NCBI GenBank assembly: GCA_020444475.1
Contig: JAHLKV010000002.1
Span: 496,001 to 560,000, forward strand
Length of the DNA: 64,000 bases
Direction: 5' to 3'
Origin: a bacterium
GTDB lineage: Bacteria; Zixibacteria; MSB-5A5; GN15; FEB-12
This document shows positions 1 to 8,262 of the stretch, piece by piece (position 1 is the first letter of the stretch; each line of letters begins with the position of its first letter). The notes beneath the pieces are model-generated. The model searched no databases. It was not told the origin of the DNA and saw only the letters and a list, made by a program, of their open reading frames with translations. Made by a program: the position numbers and the translations under genes.

Positions 1-160
1 ATGGGACGGCGGTGGAGATGATCCGGAAGCCGGCGCGTTTGATACGCTCAAAGCATATGGACCAGTACCGTTTGTCGATTCGGAAGTAATGTAGTTCGAC
101 TGCGAATGGATCGTAGGTTTCTTTACCGATTGAGAACTTATTTCCGATAACCCCTAACAT
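1..160 (-). CDS. 5' end of a glycoside hydrolase-like protein (partial)
   Basis: The window edge cuts this gene after 53 codons. The start is the ATG at 160, preceded by AAGGAC seven bases upstream. The visible residues contain an E-L-H-Y-F-R-I motif followed by W and by the stretch K-R-A-G-F-R-I-I-S-T-A-V-P. This is the pattern of the first strand and helix of the GH35/GH42 beta-galactosidase TIM barrel (usually HYFR...W...K.aG.n.v.tYvpW). No signal peptide is visible, so the protein may be cytoplasmic. The catalytic glutamates lie outside the window. Assignment to a glycosidase superfamily is reasonable; the exact family and substrate cannot be told. Confidence 0.6.
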   Translation of the reverse strand, partial: MLGVIGNKFSIGKETYDPFAVELHYFRIDKRYWSICFERIKRAGFRIISTAVP

Positions 161-215
161 ACAAGTCCTTATGCTGCAGTGACTTAGAAATATTTCGGCG
201 ACAAGGTAAAACACC

Positions 216-244
216 ATAATATCCCCGAACCTGCCAAAAGTCAA
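216..244 (-). promoter_or_regulatory. sigma70-type promoter of the glycosidase-like gene
   Basis: On the minus strand TTGACT (239-244) and TATTAT (216-221) are separated by exactly 17 bases. Transcription would start near 209 and leave a leader of about 50 bases before the ATG at 160. Confidence 0.7.
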
Positions 245-336
245 TACAAATTATCTAACCTCCTACCGCACAGATAGTTAGTGCTATCAATATGGATTTT
301 GTGGTATTTTTGTGTAGCGCAAGAAGGTGTGCAATG

Positions 337-366
337 AAAACGCCTCCGGTCGTGCGACCGGAGGCG
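337..366 (-). terminator. intrinsic terminator of the 293-residue protein gene
   Basis: A perfect inverted repeat (341-352 with 355-366, CGCCTCCGGTCG and its complement) lies 30 bases after the stop codon at 396. On the minus strand it is followed by TTTTCATT. The other flank is also T-rich, so it may work both ways. Confidence 0.8.
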
Positions 367-395
367 CTAAGTTTTCTTCGATCAGATCAAGATGC

Positions 396-1277
396 TTACT
401 TGAGCATCAGCATCTTCTTGGTGTCGGTGAACTGATCGGTCGAGAGGCGATAGAAATAGACGCCGCTGGCAACCCGGGTACCGGCATCGGTGGTGCCGTC
501 CCAGACCACTTTGTGTTCGCCCGCGAGCATCTCGGTATTGACGAGCGTCTTGACCTTCTGGCCGAGCAGGTTGAACACGTCAAGTCTAACATCGCCGGCC
601 ATCGGGAGGGCGAAGCCGATCGTGGTGGTCGGGTTGAACGGATTCGGGTAGTTCTGGGCCAGCGAGTAGTTCATCGGGACTTCGAGGTCGCCGCCATCGT
701 TGGCATCGGACGGATCCTTAACGACCAGCGGTCCGAGCCAGATCGGGAAGATCTCGTCACCGGCGTTGTAGCCGCCGTTGATCTGGTAGTTCACGGTCGG
801 GTAGGGAGTGCCGACCCTGACGGTGTCGAACACGACCGAATCAGCCGCCGTCCAGTTATCGACGTGGAAGTAGTAGGTAACCCACTTATCCCAGGTGCTG
901 TTGGCCGGGACGCCGGGAACACCAAACGCAACGGTGTTGACCAGCATGATCTGTTCCAGGTTAGTCGTGGCGATGTTGTTAAGCAGGTAGTAGCTCACGA
1001 TAGCGAACGGATTGCCCTGCACATGACCGGCAGCACCTCTCGCCGAGTCGAGCTGCACATTCGGGTTGTCCCATTCGAAGGCGATCGATGTTCCGACGAT
1101 AGCCTGGGAGTCGGTCCAGAGCCACATCTCGACGATGAAAGTAGAGTCGTCGGCGCCTGCTGCTGGTCTTGTAGCGACCAACTTCAGCGAATCCGGAGCA
1201 CCGAGATCCGCGGCCAGGGCCGGGACAGCGCCCAGAACGAGCAGTCCGAGGAAAAATGAGGTCAGTAACGACTTCAT
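396..1277 (-). CDS. secreted cohesin-like protein with C-terminal sorting domain
   Basis: A 293-residue exported protein. Residues 1-22 form a signal peptide ending ALA-A. Residues about 30-180 are a beta-rich domain with the cohesin-like pattern of an extracellular scaffold module (S-I-A-F-E-W-D-N-P-N-V, then V-N-T-V-A-F-G). Residues about 205-293 are a Por/T9SS-type C-terminal sorting module: Y-P-N-P-F-N-P-T-T-T-I, G-Q-K-V, W-D-G, S-G-V-Y-F-Y-R-L and a terminal K-M-L-M-L-K. It is transcribed alone between its own promoter and terminator. The biochemical role is unknown; export and surface attachment by a type IX-like route is inferred from the C-terminus. The start is well supported by GGAGG 10 bases upstream. 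Confidence 0.88.
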   Translation of the reverse strand: MKSLLTSFFLGLLVLGAVPALAADLGAPDSLKLVATRPAAGADDSTFIVEMWLWTDSQAIVGTSIAFEWDNPNVQLDSARGAAGHVQGNPFAIVSYYLLNNIATTNLEQIMLVNTVAFGVPGVPANSTWDKWVTYYFHVDNWTAADSVVFDTVRVGTPYPTVNYQINGGYNAGDEIFPIWLGPLVVKDPSDANDGGDLEVPMNYSLAQNYPNPFNPTTTIGFALPMAGDVRLDVFNLLGQKVKTLVNTEMLAGEHKVVWDGTTDAGTRVASGVYFYRLSTDQFTDTKKMLMLK

Positions 1278-1382
1278 GGTTAAAATGCCTCCATGTTCTG
1301 TATCTTTTGTATCCTTCGTAACTTACACAGCAAGAAAGAAGGTGCGGCCCCGCTGCGGCAGATGGGAAATCCGCACCGCGTT

Positions 1383-1411
1383 ACGATATACGATTGACGA
1401 AAGTCAGTCAA
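1383..1411 (-). promoter_or_regulatory. possible sigma70-type promoter for the 293-residue protein gene
   Basis: TTGACT (1406-1411, minus strand) is followed after 17 bases by TATCGT (1383-1388), or after 15 bases by TATATC. The leader of about 100 bases contains the 1341-1377 stem-loop. Confidence 0.5.
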
Positions 1412-1495
1412 TAAAAAAGTAACCTATTCCTGCACAGTACATATGTAATAACCCGAAACTAGCAAATCCGTTCACTAAAACGCAAATTATGTGCC

Positions 1496-1550
1496 GCCCG
1501 GGAAAAGGGCCGAAATCGGCTCAAAGCAAGTCGAATGCCCGGGAAAAGGG
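1496..1550. repeat. 14-bp direct repeat, two copies 41 bases apart
   Basis: GCCCGGGAAAAGGG occurs at 1496-1509 and again at 1537-1550, immediately beyond the protease terminator and about 85-130 bases upstream of the next promoter. It may be an operator or a chance duplication. Confidence 0.6.
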
Positions 1551-1551
1551 A

Positions 1552-1585
1552 AACGGCCGCTCCGAGACGAGTCGGAGCGGCCGTT
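1552..1585 (-). terminator. intrinsic terminator of the subtilisin-like protease gene
   Basis: A perfect 14-bp stem (1552-1565 with 1572-1585) with loop GACGAG lies 20 bases after the protease stop codon. On the minus strand it runs into TTCCCTTTTCCC. Confidence 0.75.
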
Positions 1586-1605
1586 GCAGAGTTATTTAGT
1601 CTACT

Positions 1606-3993
1606 TTATCCACAGGCGGGAATGCATGCCGCCGGGGCGGGACCGCCAAGGAACAGGTAGTTTACGAGGTAGATGAGATCCGACAGGTCTATTGCACAGC
1701 CGAGATCGCCGTTCACGTTGGCAGCACCGACGCACGCCGGAGCCGGCCCACCGAGGAACAGGTAGTTAACCAGGTAAATCAGGTCGGAGAGATCGACCGC
1801 ACCGCCGCCATCGCCGTTCACGTTACCGGTCGAGCCGATGCAGCAGCCGGCCAGATAGAGGTAGCCGGGTTCGAACGTAGGCACAAAGGCGCCGATGGGA
1901 CTGATCAGCTCGTTGTTCCGGCTGCCGAAAGTGGTTGTATCGATCACGATCGGCGTTGACTCGGCGTAGTTGCCGGGCACGTTGAAATTGAGAGTCATGA
2001 CCGGTCCGCTACCGGCCGGCAGCCAGTCGGTATCACCGGGATCACTGACGGTGATAATCACCGAATAGCGATCGTTGGCCACGTCGTAACCTTGAATTTG
2101 CGCCGTCATGCCTTCACAGCGGGTTCCTGTCAGATCAGGAGATGCAAAGACGACGCCGTCATCGTTGGGGATCCTAAACGAGTACTCGATACTCGTCACC
2201 GGAATTGAATTAGTCAGGCTGATCGTCACGGGGACCGTGGTGCCGGGGATCGCTTCGACCGAATCCGCCTTCACCGTATCAGCCTGCGCCCAGACGTAGC
2301 GATTGAGTCGCTCAGTGCCAACACCGTTGGCATCGGTCACTTCCAGCGTAACCGTATAAAGCCCGGGAGCAGTATAGGTGTGCTGAGGGTTCTGATCGGA
2401 GGAGAAGCCACCATCGCCAAAATCCCAGTCCCAGGTCGTGGGGCTGTTGGGTGACAGGTCAGTGAAGTCTATCGTCAACGGCACCGGACCATCGGTCTCG
2501 GTCGACGTGAACTGAGCGTTCGCCATGGTCGACAGCGCGTTGAAGGCGTTGATGCGGCCGGTACCGAGTTCGCCCGCATACGACGGGTTAATGGCGTCGA
2601 TATCGTCGGTGGTCGCCATGATTACACTGTCAACCTGTGCCTTCGTCAGCGTCGGCATCGCCGAGCGAATCAGCGCCGCGAGACCGGCCACCATCGGGGA
2701 GGCCATCGACGTACCCGAGTAGGTGTCGATATCCGGCGTGTAGGCGTTGGAGACGGTCGAAAGAATTCCGGAGCCGGGAGCCGACACATCGACCCACGCA
2801 CCGTAGTTCGAGAATGAAGACTTGGTGTCGTTGTCGGTGGTCGAGGCTATCGAGAGCACATTGGTCCCGAACCCGTCGAGGGCATCGGGGCAGTCGCAGT
2901 TGTCATTGCCGGCAGCGTGGAGAAGGGTCAATCCGGCGGAGGCTGCGAGCGCGATTGCGGTCGACTGCGTGGAGCTGCCGCCCCAGGACATGTTGATGAT
3001 ATCGGCGCCCATCAATCTCGCATAGTCGATCGCCTGGGCGGCGTTGACCGGATTGACATAACCGTTGCCGTCACTCGCCGTACCGCCGATGCGACACACC
3101 ATGATGCGCGATCCGCGGTGGGAGCGATGCGCACCCGCCCAGCCGCCGGCCAGACCAATCACATCGGTCGTGTTGTTTGTTACGGCGGCGGAGATCCCGG
3201 CACAGTGCGTCCCGTGACCGTCGAAGTCGTTGGGATCTTTGTCCGGCGGACCCGGATCCTCACCGGTCATAACGGTGAAACCACCGCTGAAGAAGTCCCA
3301 TCCGATAACGTCGTCGACGAAGCCGTTACCGTCGTCGTCGACCCCGTTGAAGTCGTCGTCGTCCCACACGATGCCGTCACCATCGATATCTTCGCCGGGG
3401 TTCACCCAGATATTAGCCTTGAGGTCGGGGTGGTTATAGTTCACGCCGGTATCGAGAATGGCGATAACGACATTGTCGGAACCCTTTTCGTACTCCCAGG
3501 CGGATTCAAGTTCGAGTTCGATACGATGCCACTGGCTGGTGAATTCGGGATCATCGGGCGTGGCCGTGACCGGCATGGCGTACAGGATATGCACGTCGCT
3601 GATCCGGGGATTCTGCAACAGATCGTCGCGCACGGCATCGAGATCAGCAGTCTCCGGCAAAGTCAGCTGGTACATGCGCGTCAGCCGCTTCTCCTCGAGA
3701 CTCGTCGCAAGGCTGGCCTGACGCCAGGGGAAGACTTTGGCGGCGGCGCTGATCTGGTGCTTTTCGAAAAGTTGATCGACCGAAGCCAGGCCCACGGAAA
3801 CAAAGCCGAAGCCCTGCTGCACCTGCTGGATGTTGGCATCGGACTCAAACTCGATAACGAGCGTGCCCTGCATGAGGATCGGCTCGGCCTTGGCGCTGTT
3901 GGGATCGACGTTCGCTTGCGCCAACGGCGCGAGGAGCGCGAGAACGGCCAGGACCGTCAGAAGCATACCCGTTCGGGTGACGCGCATAGCCAT
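1606..3993 (-). CDS. secreted subtilisin-like serine protease with PKD and dockerin-like domains
   Basis: A 795-residue S8-family endopeptidase. A signal peptide (1-27, ending AQA) is followed by an inhibitor-like propeptide region. The catalytic domain has D181 in I-L-D-T-G-V, H260 in D-G-H-G-T-H, oxyanion N363 in A-A-G-N-D and nucleophile S429 in S-G-T-S-M-A-S-P, so all key residues are present. A PKD domain follows (about 490-570; W-D-W-D-F-G-D-G), then a cohesin-like beta domain (about 575-725). Two dockerin-like repeats close the protein (about 735-795; V-D-L-S-D-L-I-Y-L-V-N-Y-L-F-L-G-G-P-A-P and I-D-L-S-D-L). It probably acts outside the cell and is held to a surface assembly through the dockerin end. 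An Asp/Gly-rich stretch (199-228) just before the catalytic His may bind calcium. RBS GAAAGGAAA precedes the start. Confidence 0.93.
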   Translation of the reverse strand: MAMRVTRTGMLLTVLAVLALLAPLAQANVDPNSAKAEPILMQGTLVIEFESDANIQQVQQGFGFVSVGLASVDQLFEKHQISAAAKVFPWRQASLATSLEEKRLTRMYQLTLPETADLDAVRDDLLQNPRISDVHILYAMPVTATPDDPEFTSQWHRIELELESAWEYEKGSDNVVIAILDTGVNYNHPDLKANIWVNPGEDIDGDGIVWDDDDFNGVDDDGNGFVDDVIGWDFFSGGFTVMTGEDPGPPDKDPNDFDGHGTHCAGISAAVTNNTTDVIGLAGGWAGAHRSHRGSRIMVCRIGGTASDGNGYVNPVNAAQAIDYARLMGADIINMSWGGSSTQSTAIALAASAGLTLLHAAGNDNCDCPDALDGFGTNVLSIASTTDNDTKSSFSNYGAWVDVSAPGSGILSTVSNAYTPDIDTYSGTSMASPMVAGLAALIRSAMPTLTKAQVDSVIMATTDDIDAINPSYAGELGTGRINAFNALSTMANAQFTSTETDGPVPLTIDFTDLSPNSPTTWDWDFGDGGFSSDQNPQHTYTAPGLYTVTLEVTDANGVGTERLNRYVWAQADTVKADSVEAIPGTTVPVTISLTNSIPVTSIEYSFRIPNDDGVVFASPDLTGTRCEGMTAQIQGYDVANDRYSVIITVSDPGDTDWLPAGSGPVMTLNFNVPGNYAESTPIVIDTTTFGSRNNELISPIGAFVPTFEPGYLYLAGCCIGSTGNVNGDGGGAVDLSDLIYLVNYLFLGGPAPACVGAANVNGDLGCAIDLSDLIYLVNYLFLGGPAPAACIPACG

Positions 3994-4226
3994 AGCGAGA
4001 TTTCCTTTCGATATCGAAATGTCGTACTGAGTTCTCTTTATTTTTCTAAACGACAGATACGGCTAATCTCTTAACCGTCCACCAGTCGTAACGGTTTCCT
4101 CGGCAGACCGACAGGCCGGGCTTTTTCCGACAGTTGCCGGTTTTGGGCCGATGTGAGAACAAGTGAGGTTCTTGTGACAGTATGACAGGTACCCGGTGTT
4201 CGGCGGGTGTGCCACCGAACACTTCC

Positions 4227-4254
4227 AATATACGCCATCGACGGGTTTGGACAA
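4227..4254 (-). promoter_or_regulatory. possible promoter of the subtilisin-like protease
   Basis: Minus strand TTGTCC (4249-4254) and TATATT (4227-4232) are spaced by 16 bases. It lies just past the T-tract of the preceding terminator and would give a leader of about 230 bases. Confidence 0.5.
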
Positions 4255-4292
4255 ACAAAAAAATGACCGCCCTCGCCTGTGCGAGAGCGGTC
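4252..4292 (-). terminator. intrinsic terminator of the 1137-codon gene
   Basis: The stem GACCGC-CTCGC (4265-4276) pairs with GCGAG-GCGGTC (4281-4292) with one bulge on each side and loop CTGT. On the minus strand it is followed by ATTTTTTTGTTTGT, a strong U-tract. Confidence 0.88.
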
Positions 4293-4342
4293 ATATCGGT
4301 CATCTGACTGAGCGCACTCAGTCAGCATCTGGTGCTAGTCGC

Positions 4343-7300
4343 TTAGCATCCGGGGATGCAGGCGGCCGGAGCCGGACCACCCAGGAACAGGTAGTTCACC
4401 AGGTAGATCAGGTCAGAGAGGTCAACCGAGCAACCCAGGTCACCGTTGACGTTGGCCGCACCGACACACTGCGGAGCCGGACCACCCAGGAACAGGTAGT
4501 TCACCAGGTAGATCAGGTCGGAGAGGTCAGTGGCATTGCCCGGATCGTTGTTGACGTTACCGGTCAGACCGATACAGCAGCCGGTCGGCAGCGGGCGCAC
4601 AGCCAGCGGCGCGTGGCTGGTGAACCAGGCACGGCCGGCCTGGATAGCCGACACGAGGTCAGCTTCGACACCATTGCGAATCGTGGCCATAACCACATAG
4701 TAGACCAGCGTATCGCCGGCGGCCAGGTCGTAATCCTGGAACAGCCCCATAACCATGTGCTGGTCTTCAGTGTTCGCGTCGATCGTGAAGCCGCTCTCGC
4801 CGGTAATATTCCGATAGAGTTCGATCGGAATGAAGTTACCGGCCGGGAGGACAAAGGTCGGGTTCGACGCGGTGTAGAACCGTTCCGGCGGAGTGCCGGT
4901 CTCAAGACCGGTAGTGGAGTTGTCCTCGAAGCCGATCAGGGCAGCGCCGCCGAAGCGACCGCTGTTGTCCTGACACTCGAGGCTGTCACCCTGCGGATCG
5001 GTGTATTCACCACCGCGGTTGTACAGAATTCCGCTAACCGGAACCTGGCCGGCAGAGTTGTCGGCGCCGGAGTCGGACGGAATATCCCAGTCCCAGGCCT
5101 CACCGAGTACCAGACCGGTCTTGGCCGACCCGTCGGTTGACCACATCGCCACGCGCTGGATGATGAAGGACGCATCGCCGGCATCTGTCGGCGCATACGA
5201 GGTCTTCTCCATCGTCAGCGAGGAGTCACCGGTCGTGAAGAAACCGGACCAGTAGGCTTCGTACAGACCACCGGTCAGAGAATCCGCAAGCAGACCCGGG
5301 GCGTCATAGCCGAGGTCGGACAGCGGACGGAAGGCTTCTTCGGTCGCCAGCGAGGTGCTGAAGATCGACCAGTTGGCGGCGATCGTCGTATCCGTACCGC
5401 TGATGCTGTCAATCCACAGGACAAATGACGAGTTGTCGTAGAGGTAGACGCGCGCGTCGCCCGGAATGGTGTCCAGGGTCGAAAGCGCATCGCACTCGTC
5501 GCCGCTCAACCAGAAGTCCATGTTGGCGCGACCGGAGTCGGCACCGGCGATACCGGTGTTTCCGGCGCGACCGGAGTTGCCGTTGTTACCAACGGTCAGG
5601 CTGATGTAGCCGGTCGAGATGGTATCCCAGGCCAGGCCAACGATCGTATCAGCGATGATCAGTTCGATATCGAGGCTGATGGAGTCACGAACGGTCGGCT
5701 CGTCGACCCGAAGGACGATCTTACCGATCAGGTTCACGACCGTGCCGGCGGCGCCGTTAACGATGCCACCGTTATTCAGGGTCACGAGAGCGGTATCGAA
5801 GTTGTTCGGAGCGATACCGAGGCTCACGACAGACTGGTCGACGGCAAGCCAGCCGCTCGGACCGTTGTCCTCCTGAACGACCAGCTGACCACTCAGCGGA
5901 GCAGTACCCGAGTTTTCGATGATCAGATTCAGCGAAGAATCGACACCGTGCTGCAGGTAGGTCGGGAAACCGATCACCGTCGGCGACAGGTTCGGGTTGG
6001 CTTCAACCACCGGCTCAACGCACGGCAGACGGAACCAGCGAACCGGGTTACGCGTCAGGGTCTCGTCATCCTGGGTGCCGATACCCGGGGCCTTATCGTG
6101 GATGTACATGACATCCAGGAAGTAGGTACCGGTGTAGGACGGATCGGGATCAACTTCGTCGACCGCCTGGGTCGGGAAGGTGAGCGAGCCGAAATCGGCA
6201 TTGTTCATACCGTAGCGCGACATGGTCGGCCAGTTGTCACTGGCGCAGTCGTTGGAACCATCGACGACCGTGTCGCAATCAGGCGTGTAGGAGTTGGTCA
6301 GGTTGCGAGCAGCATCCCAGGCCAGACCGGTCAGGCCGGCCGAGACCGACAACCAGAGATCGCCGTTACCGTTGCGGCCGGCGCTGAGGTCGGCAGAGCA
6401 GTCGTCGACGAGGCCTATGGTCGGGTCGTTGGACTGGACCCAGATGACATAGAGGCTGGTGTCGCACTGGGAGATGCTGGCGGCGCGGGTGTTCAGCGAG
6501 TTGACATCCATCACACCGCAGACATCGTTCGGATTCCACTCGGCGTTGTGCACGGTGGAGATAACGCCGGTCTGGCTGGCCCAGTGGAAGACACGGCACT
6601 GACGGCCGGTCGCCGTGGTGCCATCGTAGACGTTGGCGTTCCAGACGATGTGGAGGTTGTCATCCGTGTCATAGAGGCCGGCACTTTCCAGCCAGGCACG
6701 GTGACCGGGGACGCCGGCCGCATAGTTGGTCACGTTGATGACCGGGCCGAACGTGGCGCCCATGTCGGTGGACTCGCGATAGGCGATATCGCGATCGGAG
6801 CTGCCTTCGGTCTCACCGGCGGCCGGGACCGTGTAGACCACGGCGACCTTGCCGGAGATACGAGAGGCGACGACATCCTGCGAGATGAAGAAGCAGGTGT
6901 CGATGATCTGGCCCTGCCAGGTGTTGGCGTCACCGAGGCGGCCTTCTACGCGCCAGAAGACAATCGGTTCGACCGCGGCATCGGACGAGCCGTAGCTGAC
7001 GGCGTAGGTGAATGTATCGTTACCGTTGATATGGTATTCGATTTTCGGCCAAATGAGGTTGTCGGCCGTGTAGAACAGATCCTCGAGCGCATCGCCGATG
7101 CGGTTCGTGGCCGAGAAATCGCAATAGCCGTCAAGCTGTGTAGCCTGATCCCAGAACACCTGGGACTGGAAGTCTTCACCGGTATTCGGCGAGACGTGAG
7201 CGCCGTACACGACACTGGCCAGCTCGCCCGACACACCCGGATCCGGGGGACGGACGTCGATGTTACAGAAACCGGCGCGCTGGATGTTCGGGTCGACGAC

Positions 7301-7723
7301 CGGGCAGCCGGCGCCGCCGTTGAGCGGCAGGGTACCCGAGATCGGATCGAACATCTGATAGGCGACCGTACGGTCACCGGTCACGTTCAGCGACGGACCG
7401 AAGGTGTAACCAAAATGAATCTGCGGACCACCGCGCCAGTCAACCTGGCGGCCCATGGTCGAGTTCTGCTGGACATCGTAGTACGAGAAACCGATCTGAC
7501 GACCGGCCGAGCCACCGTCCATCGCTTCAAGGCCAATCGGCCAGTTGATGCGGCTGGTAGCGGTGGAAACGCCCTCGTTACCGATAACTTTCATCGTGGG
7601 CTTCAACAGGAAGTCGTAAGCTTCCATCTTGTCGATAGCCGCATTTTTTGCGACTGCCGTAACGCCCAAAAGCCCTACCAGTACCAGGGACAGGACAAAG
7701 AACATTGAAAGTTTTCTTGCCAT
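4343..7723 (-). CDS. large secreted propeller-type protein with two C-terminal dockerin-like repeats
   Basis: About 1126 residues from the ATG at 7723. I prefer this start because MARKLSMFFVLSLVLVGLLG is a clean signal peptide and AAAGGATC precedes it; an in-frame start at 7756 would spoil the signal. The first ~550 residues resemble a sialidase/BNR-type beta-propeller, with one clear Asp-box (S-T-D-M-G-A-T-F) and L-H-I-V-W-N-A repeats. About 580-690 is an Ig-like/CARDB-like domain (I-E-N-S-G-T-A-P-L-S-G). Further beta domains follow. The last ~65 residues are two dockerin-like repeats. No catalytic residues could be assigned, so a binding or structural surface role is as likely as an enzymatic one. 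It is a single-gene unit with promoter 8129-8157 and terminator 4252-4292. Confidence 0.9.
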   Translation of the reverse strand: MARKLSMFFVLSLVLVGLLGVTAVAKNAAIDKMEAYDFLLKPTMKVIGNEGVSTATSRINWPIGLEAMDGGSAGRQIGFSYYDVQQNSTMGRQVDWRGGPQIHFGYTFGPSLNVTGDRTVAYQMFDPISGTLPLNGGAGCPVVDPNIQRAGFCNIDVRPPDPGVSGELASVVYGAHVSPNTGEDFQSQVFWDQATQLDGYCDFSATNRIGDALEDLFYTADNLIWPKIEYHINGNDTFTYAVSYGSSDAAVEPIVFWRVEGRLGDANTWQGQIIDTCFFISQDVVASRISGKVAVVYTVPAAGETEGSSDRDIAYRESTDMGATFGPVINVTNYAAGVPGHRAWLESAGLYDTDDNLHIVWNANVYDGTTATGRQCRVFHWASQTGVISTVHNAEWNPNDVCGVMDVNSLNTRAASISQCDTSLYVIWVQSNDPTIGLVDDCSADLSAGRNGNGDLWLSVSAGLTGLAWDAARNLTNSYTPDCDTVVDGSNDCASDNWPTMSRYGMNNADFGSLTFPTQAVDEVDPDPSYTGTYFLDVMYIHDKAPGIGTQDDETLTRNPVRWFRLPCVEPVVEANPNLSPTVIGFPTYLQHGVDSSLNLIIENSGTAPLSGQLVVQEDNGPSGWLAVDQSVVSLGIAPNNFDTALVTLNNGGIVNGAAGTVVNLIGKIVLRVDEPTVRDSISLDIELIIADTIVGLAWDTISTGYISLTVGNNGNSGRAGNTGIAGADSGRANMDFWLSGDECDALSTLDTIPGDARVYLYDNSSFVLWIDSISGTDTTIAANWSIFSTSLATEEAFRPLSDLGYDAPGLLADSLTGGLYEAYWSGFFTTGDSSLTMEKTSYAPTDAGDASFIIQRVAMWSTDGSAKTGLVLGEAWDWDIPSDSGADNSAGQVPVSGILYNRGGEYTDPQGDSLECQDNSGRFGGAALIGFEDNSTTGLETGTPPERFYTASNPTFVLPAGNFIPIELYRNITGESGFTIDANTEDQHMVMGLFQDYDLAAGDTLVYYVVMATIRNGVEADLVSAIQAGRAWFTSHAPLAVRPLPTGCCIGLTGNVNNDPGNATDLSDLIYLVNYLFLGGPAPQCVGAANVNGDLGCSVDLSDLIYLVNYLFLGGPAPAACIPGC

Positions 7724-8128
7724 TCTTTGATCCTTTCGACGGATTAAAGTTCCCAACGTTCACTATGTCTTGGACATCGCCGAATTCGTCTGGGGGACGG
7801 TTCGACGATGAAGCTTTTCACGCGGTGTGCAGGGTCACACCGTCGGCACGTGAAACTGTTACTCTCTTGTCGATTACACCTCCTTTCACGAACCGCACAT
7901 AAACGTGCATGCGCAGATCGAAGAACATATCGCCCTCAGGTTAGTGTAGGCACTAAAAGATAGCACACGCATTCTGGTTTGGTTAAAGCCAAGCTAATGC
8001 CGGTAATGCACTGTCTGCACCACAGAAAGAGAGACGTTCCTGGGCGCGGAGCGCGCACTACGCCCGGACGTGCGAGTAATTGTTGTTTGTAGCCAGTTCT
8101 TTTGTTCCGAGACCCTAAGTCAGTAAGA

Positions 8129-8157
8129 AAAATACTGCCGATTTGGGTATTTGTCAA
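8129..8157 (-). promoter_or_regulatory. strong sigma70-type promoter for the 1137-codon gene
   Basis: Consensus TTGACA (8152-8157, minus strand), a 17-base spacer and TATTTT (8129-8134). The predicted transcript begins near 8122, about 400 bases ahead of the start codon. Confidence 0.75.
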
Positions 8158-8207
8158 GATAATAACCCCCCTCCGAGTTCCGTTTACAGGTCGATCCGAA
8201 GATAGAG

Positions 8208-8233
8208 AAAAGGCCGCCCGAAGGCGGCCTTTT
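8208..8233 (-). terminator. bidirectional-type intrinsic terminator after the giant repeat gene
   Basis: AAAAGGCCGCC (8208-8218) pairs perfectly with GGCGGCCTTTT (8223-8233) around a CGAA loop. It lies 30 bases after the stop codon at 8263 and has T-tracts in both directions. Confidence 0.88.
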
Positions 8234-8262
8234 CGTTACTGCGCGAAGCCGACAGCCTCAGT

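Larger units (their letters stand above)
1278..1605. other. intergenic region with promoter, leader hairpin and direct repeat
   Basis: Between the protease stop (1606) and the start at 1277. It holds the protease terminator (1552-1585), two copies of a 14-bp direct repeat (1496-1509 and 1537-1550), a possible promoter (1383-1411) and, in the leader, a stem formed by GGTGCGG (1341-1347) and CCGCACC (1371-1377). The open frames here are not convincing. Confidence 0.6.
3994..4342. other. intergenic leader of the protease gene
   Basis: It carries the terminator of the upstream 1137-codon gene (4252-4292), a promoter (4227-4254) and a ~230-base leader. The leader contains a stem-loop made of GTGTTCGG and CCGAACAC (around 4193-4222) and a second GC-rich stretch at 4100-4140. 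The short open frames here (about 4046-4328, minus) are not credible genes. Confidence 0.55.
7724..8262. other. intergenic region with a ~400-base transcribed leader
   Basis: It contains the terminator of the giant gene (8208-8233), a strong promoter (8129-8157) and then about 400 bases before the start codon at 7723. In the leader, a strong Shine-Dalgarno-like AAAGGAGGTG (minus strand, about 7880-7890) has no convincing open frame after it. A stem from GGTGTG...CACACC lies near 7835. No known riboswitch fold was recognised. Confidence 0.55.

Noticed and set aside
327-1259. 310-codon plus-strand frame opposite the 293-residue secreted protein
   Set aside because: It begins inside the terminator of the real gene and is its antisense image; the minus-strand frame has the signal peptide and sorting domain.
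1606-1614. Perfect DnaA box at the end of the protease gene (also one at 24164-24172)
   Set aside because: Each is single, lies inside coding sequence and is far from the origin block; chance matches of 9 bp are expected. They also show that two boxes alone do not prove an origin.
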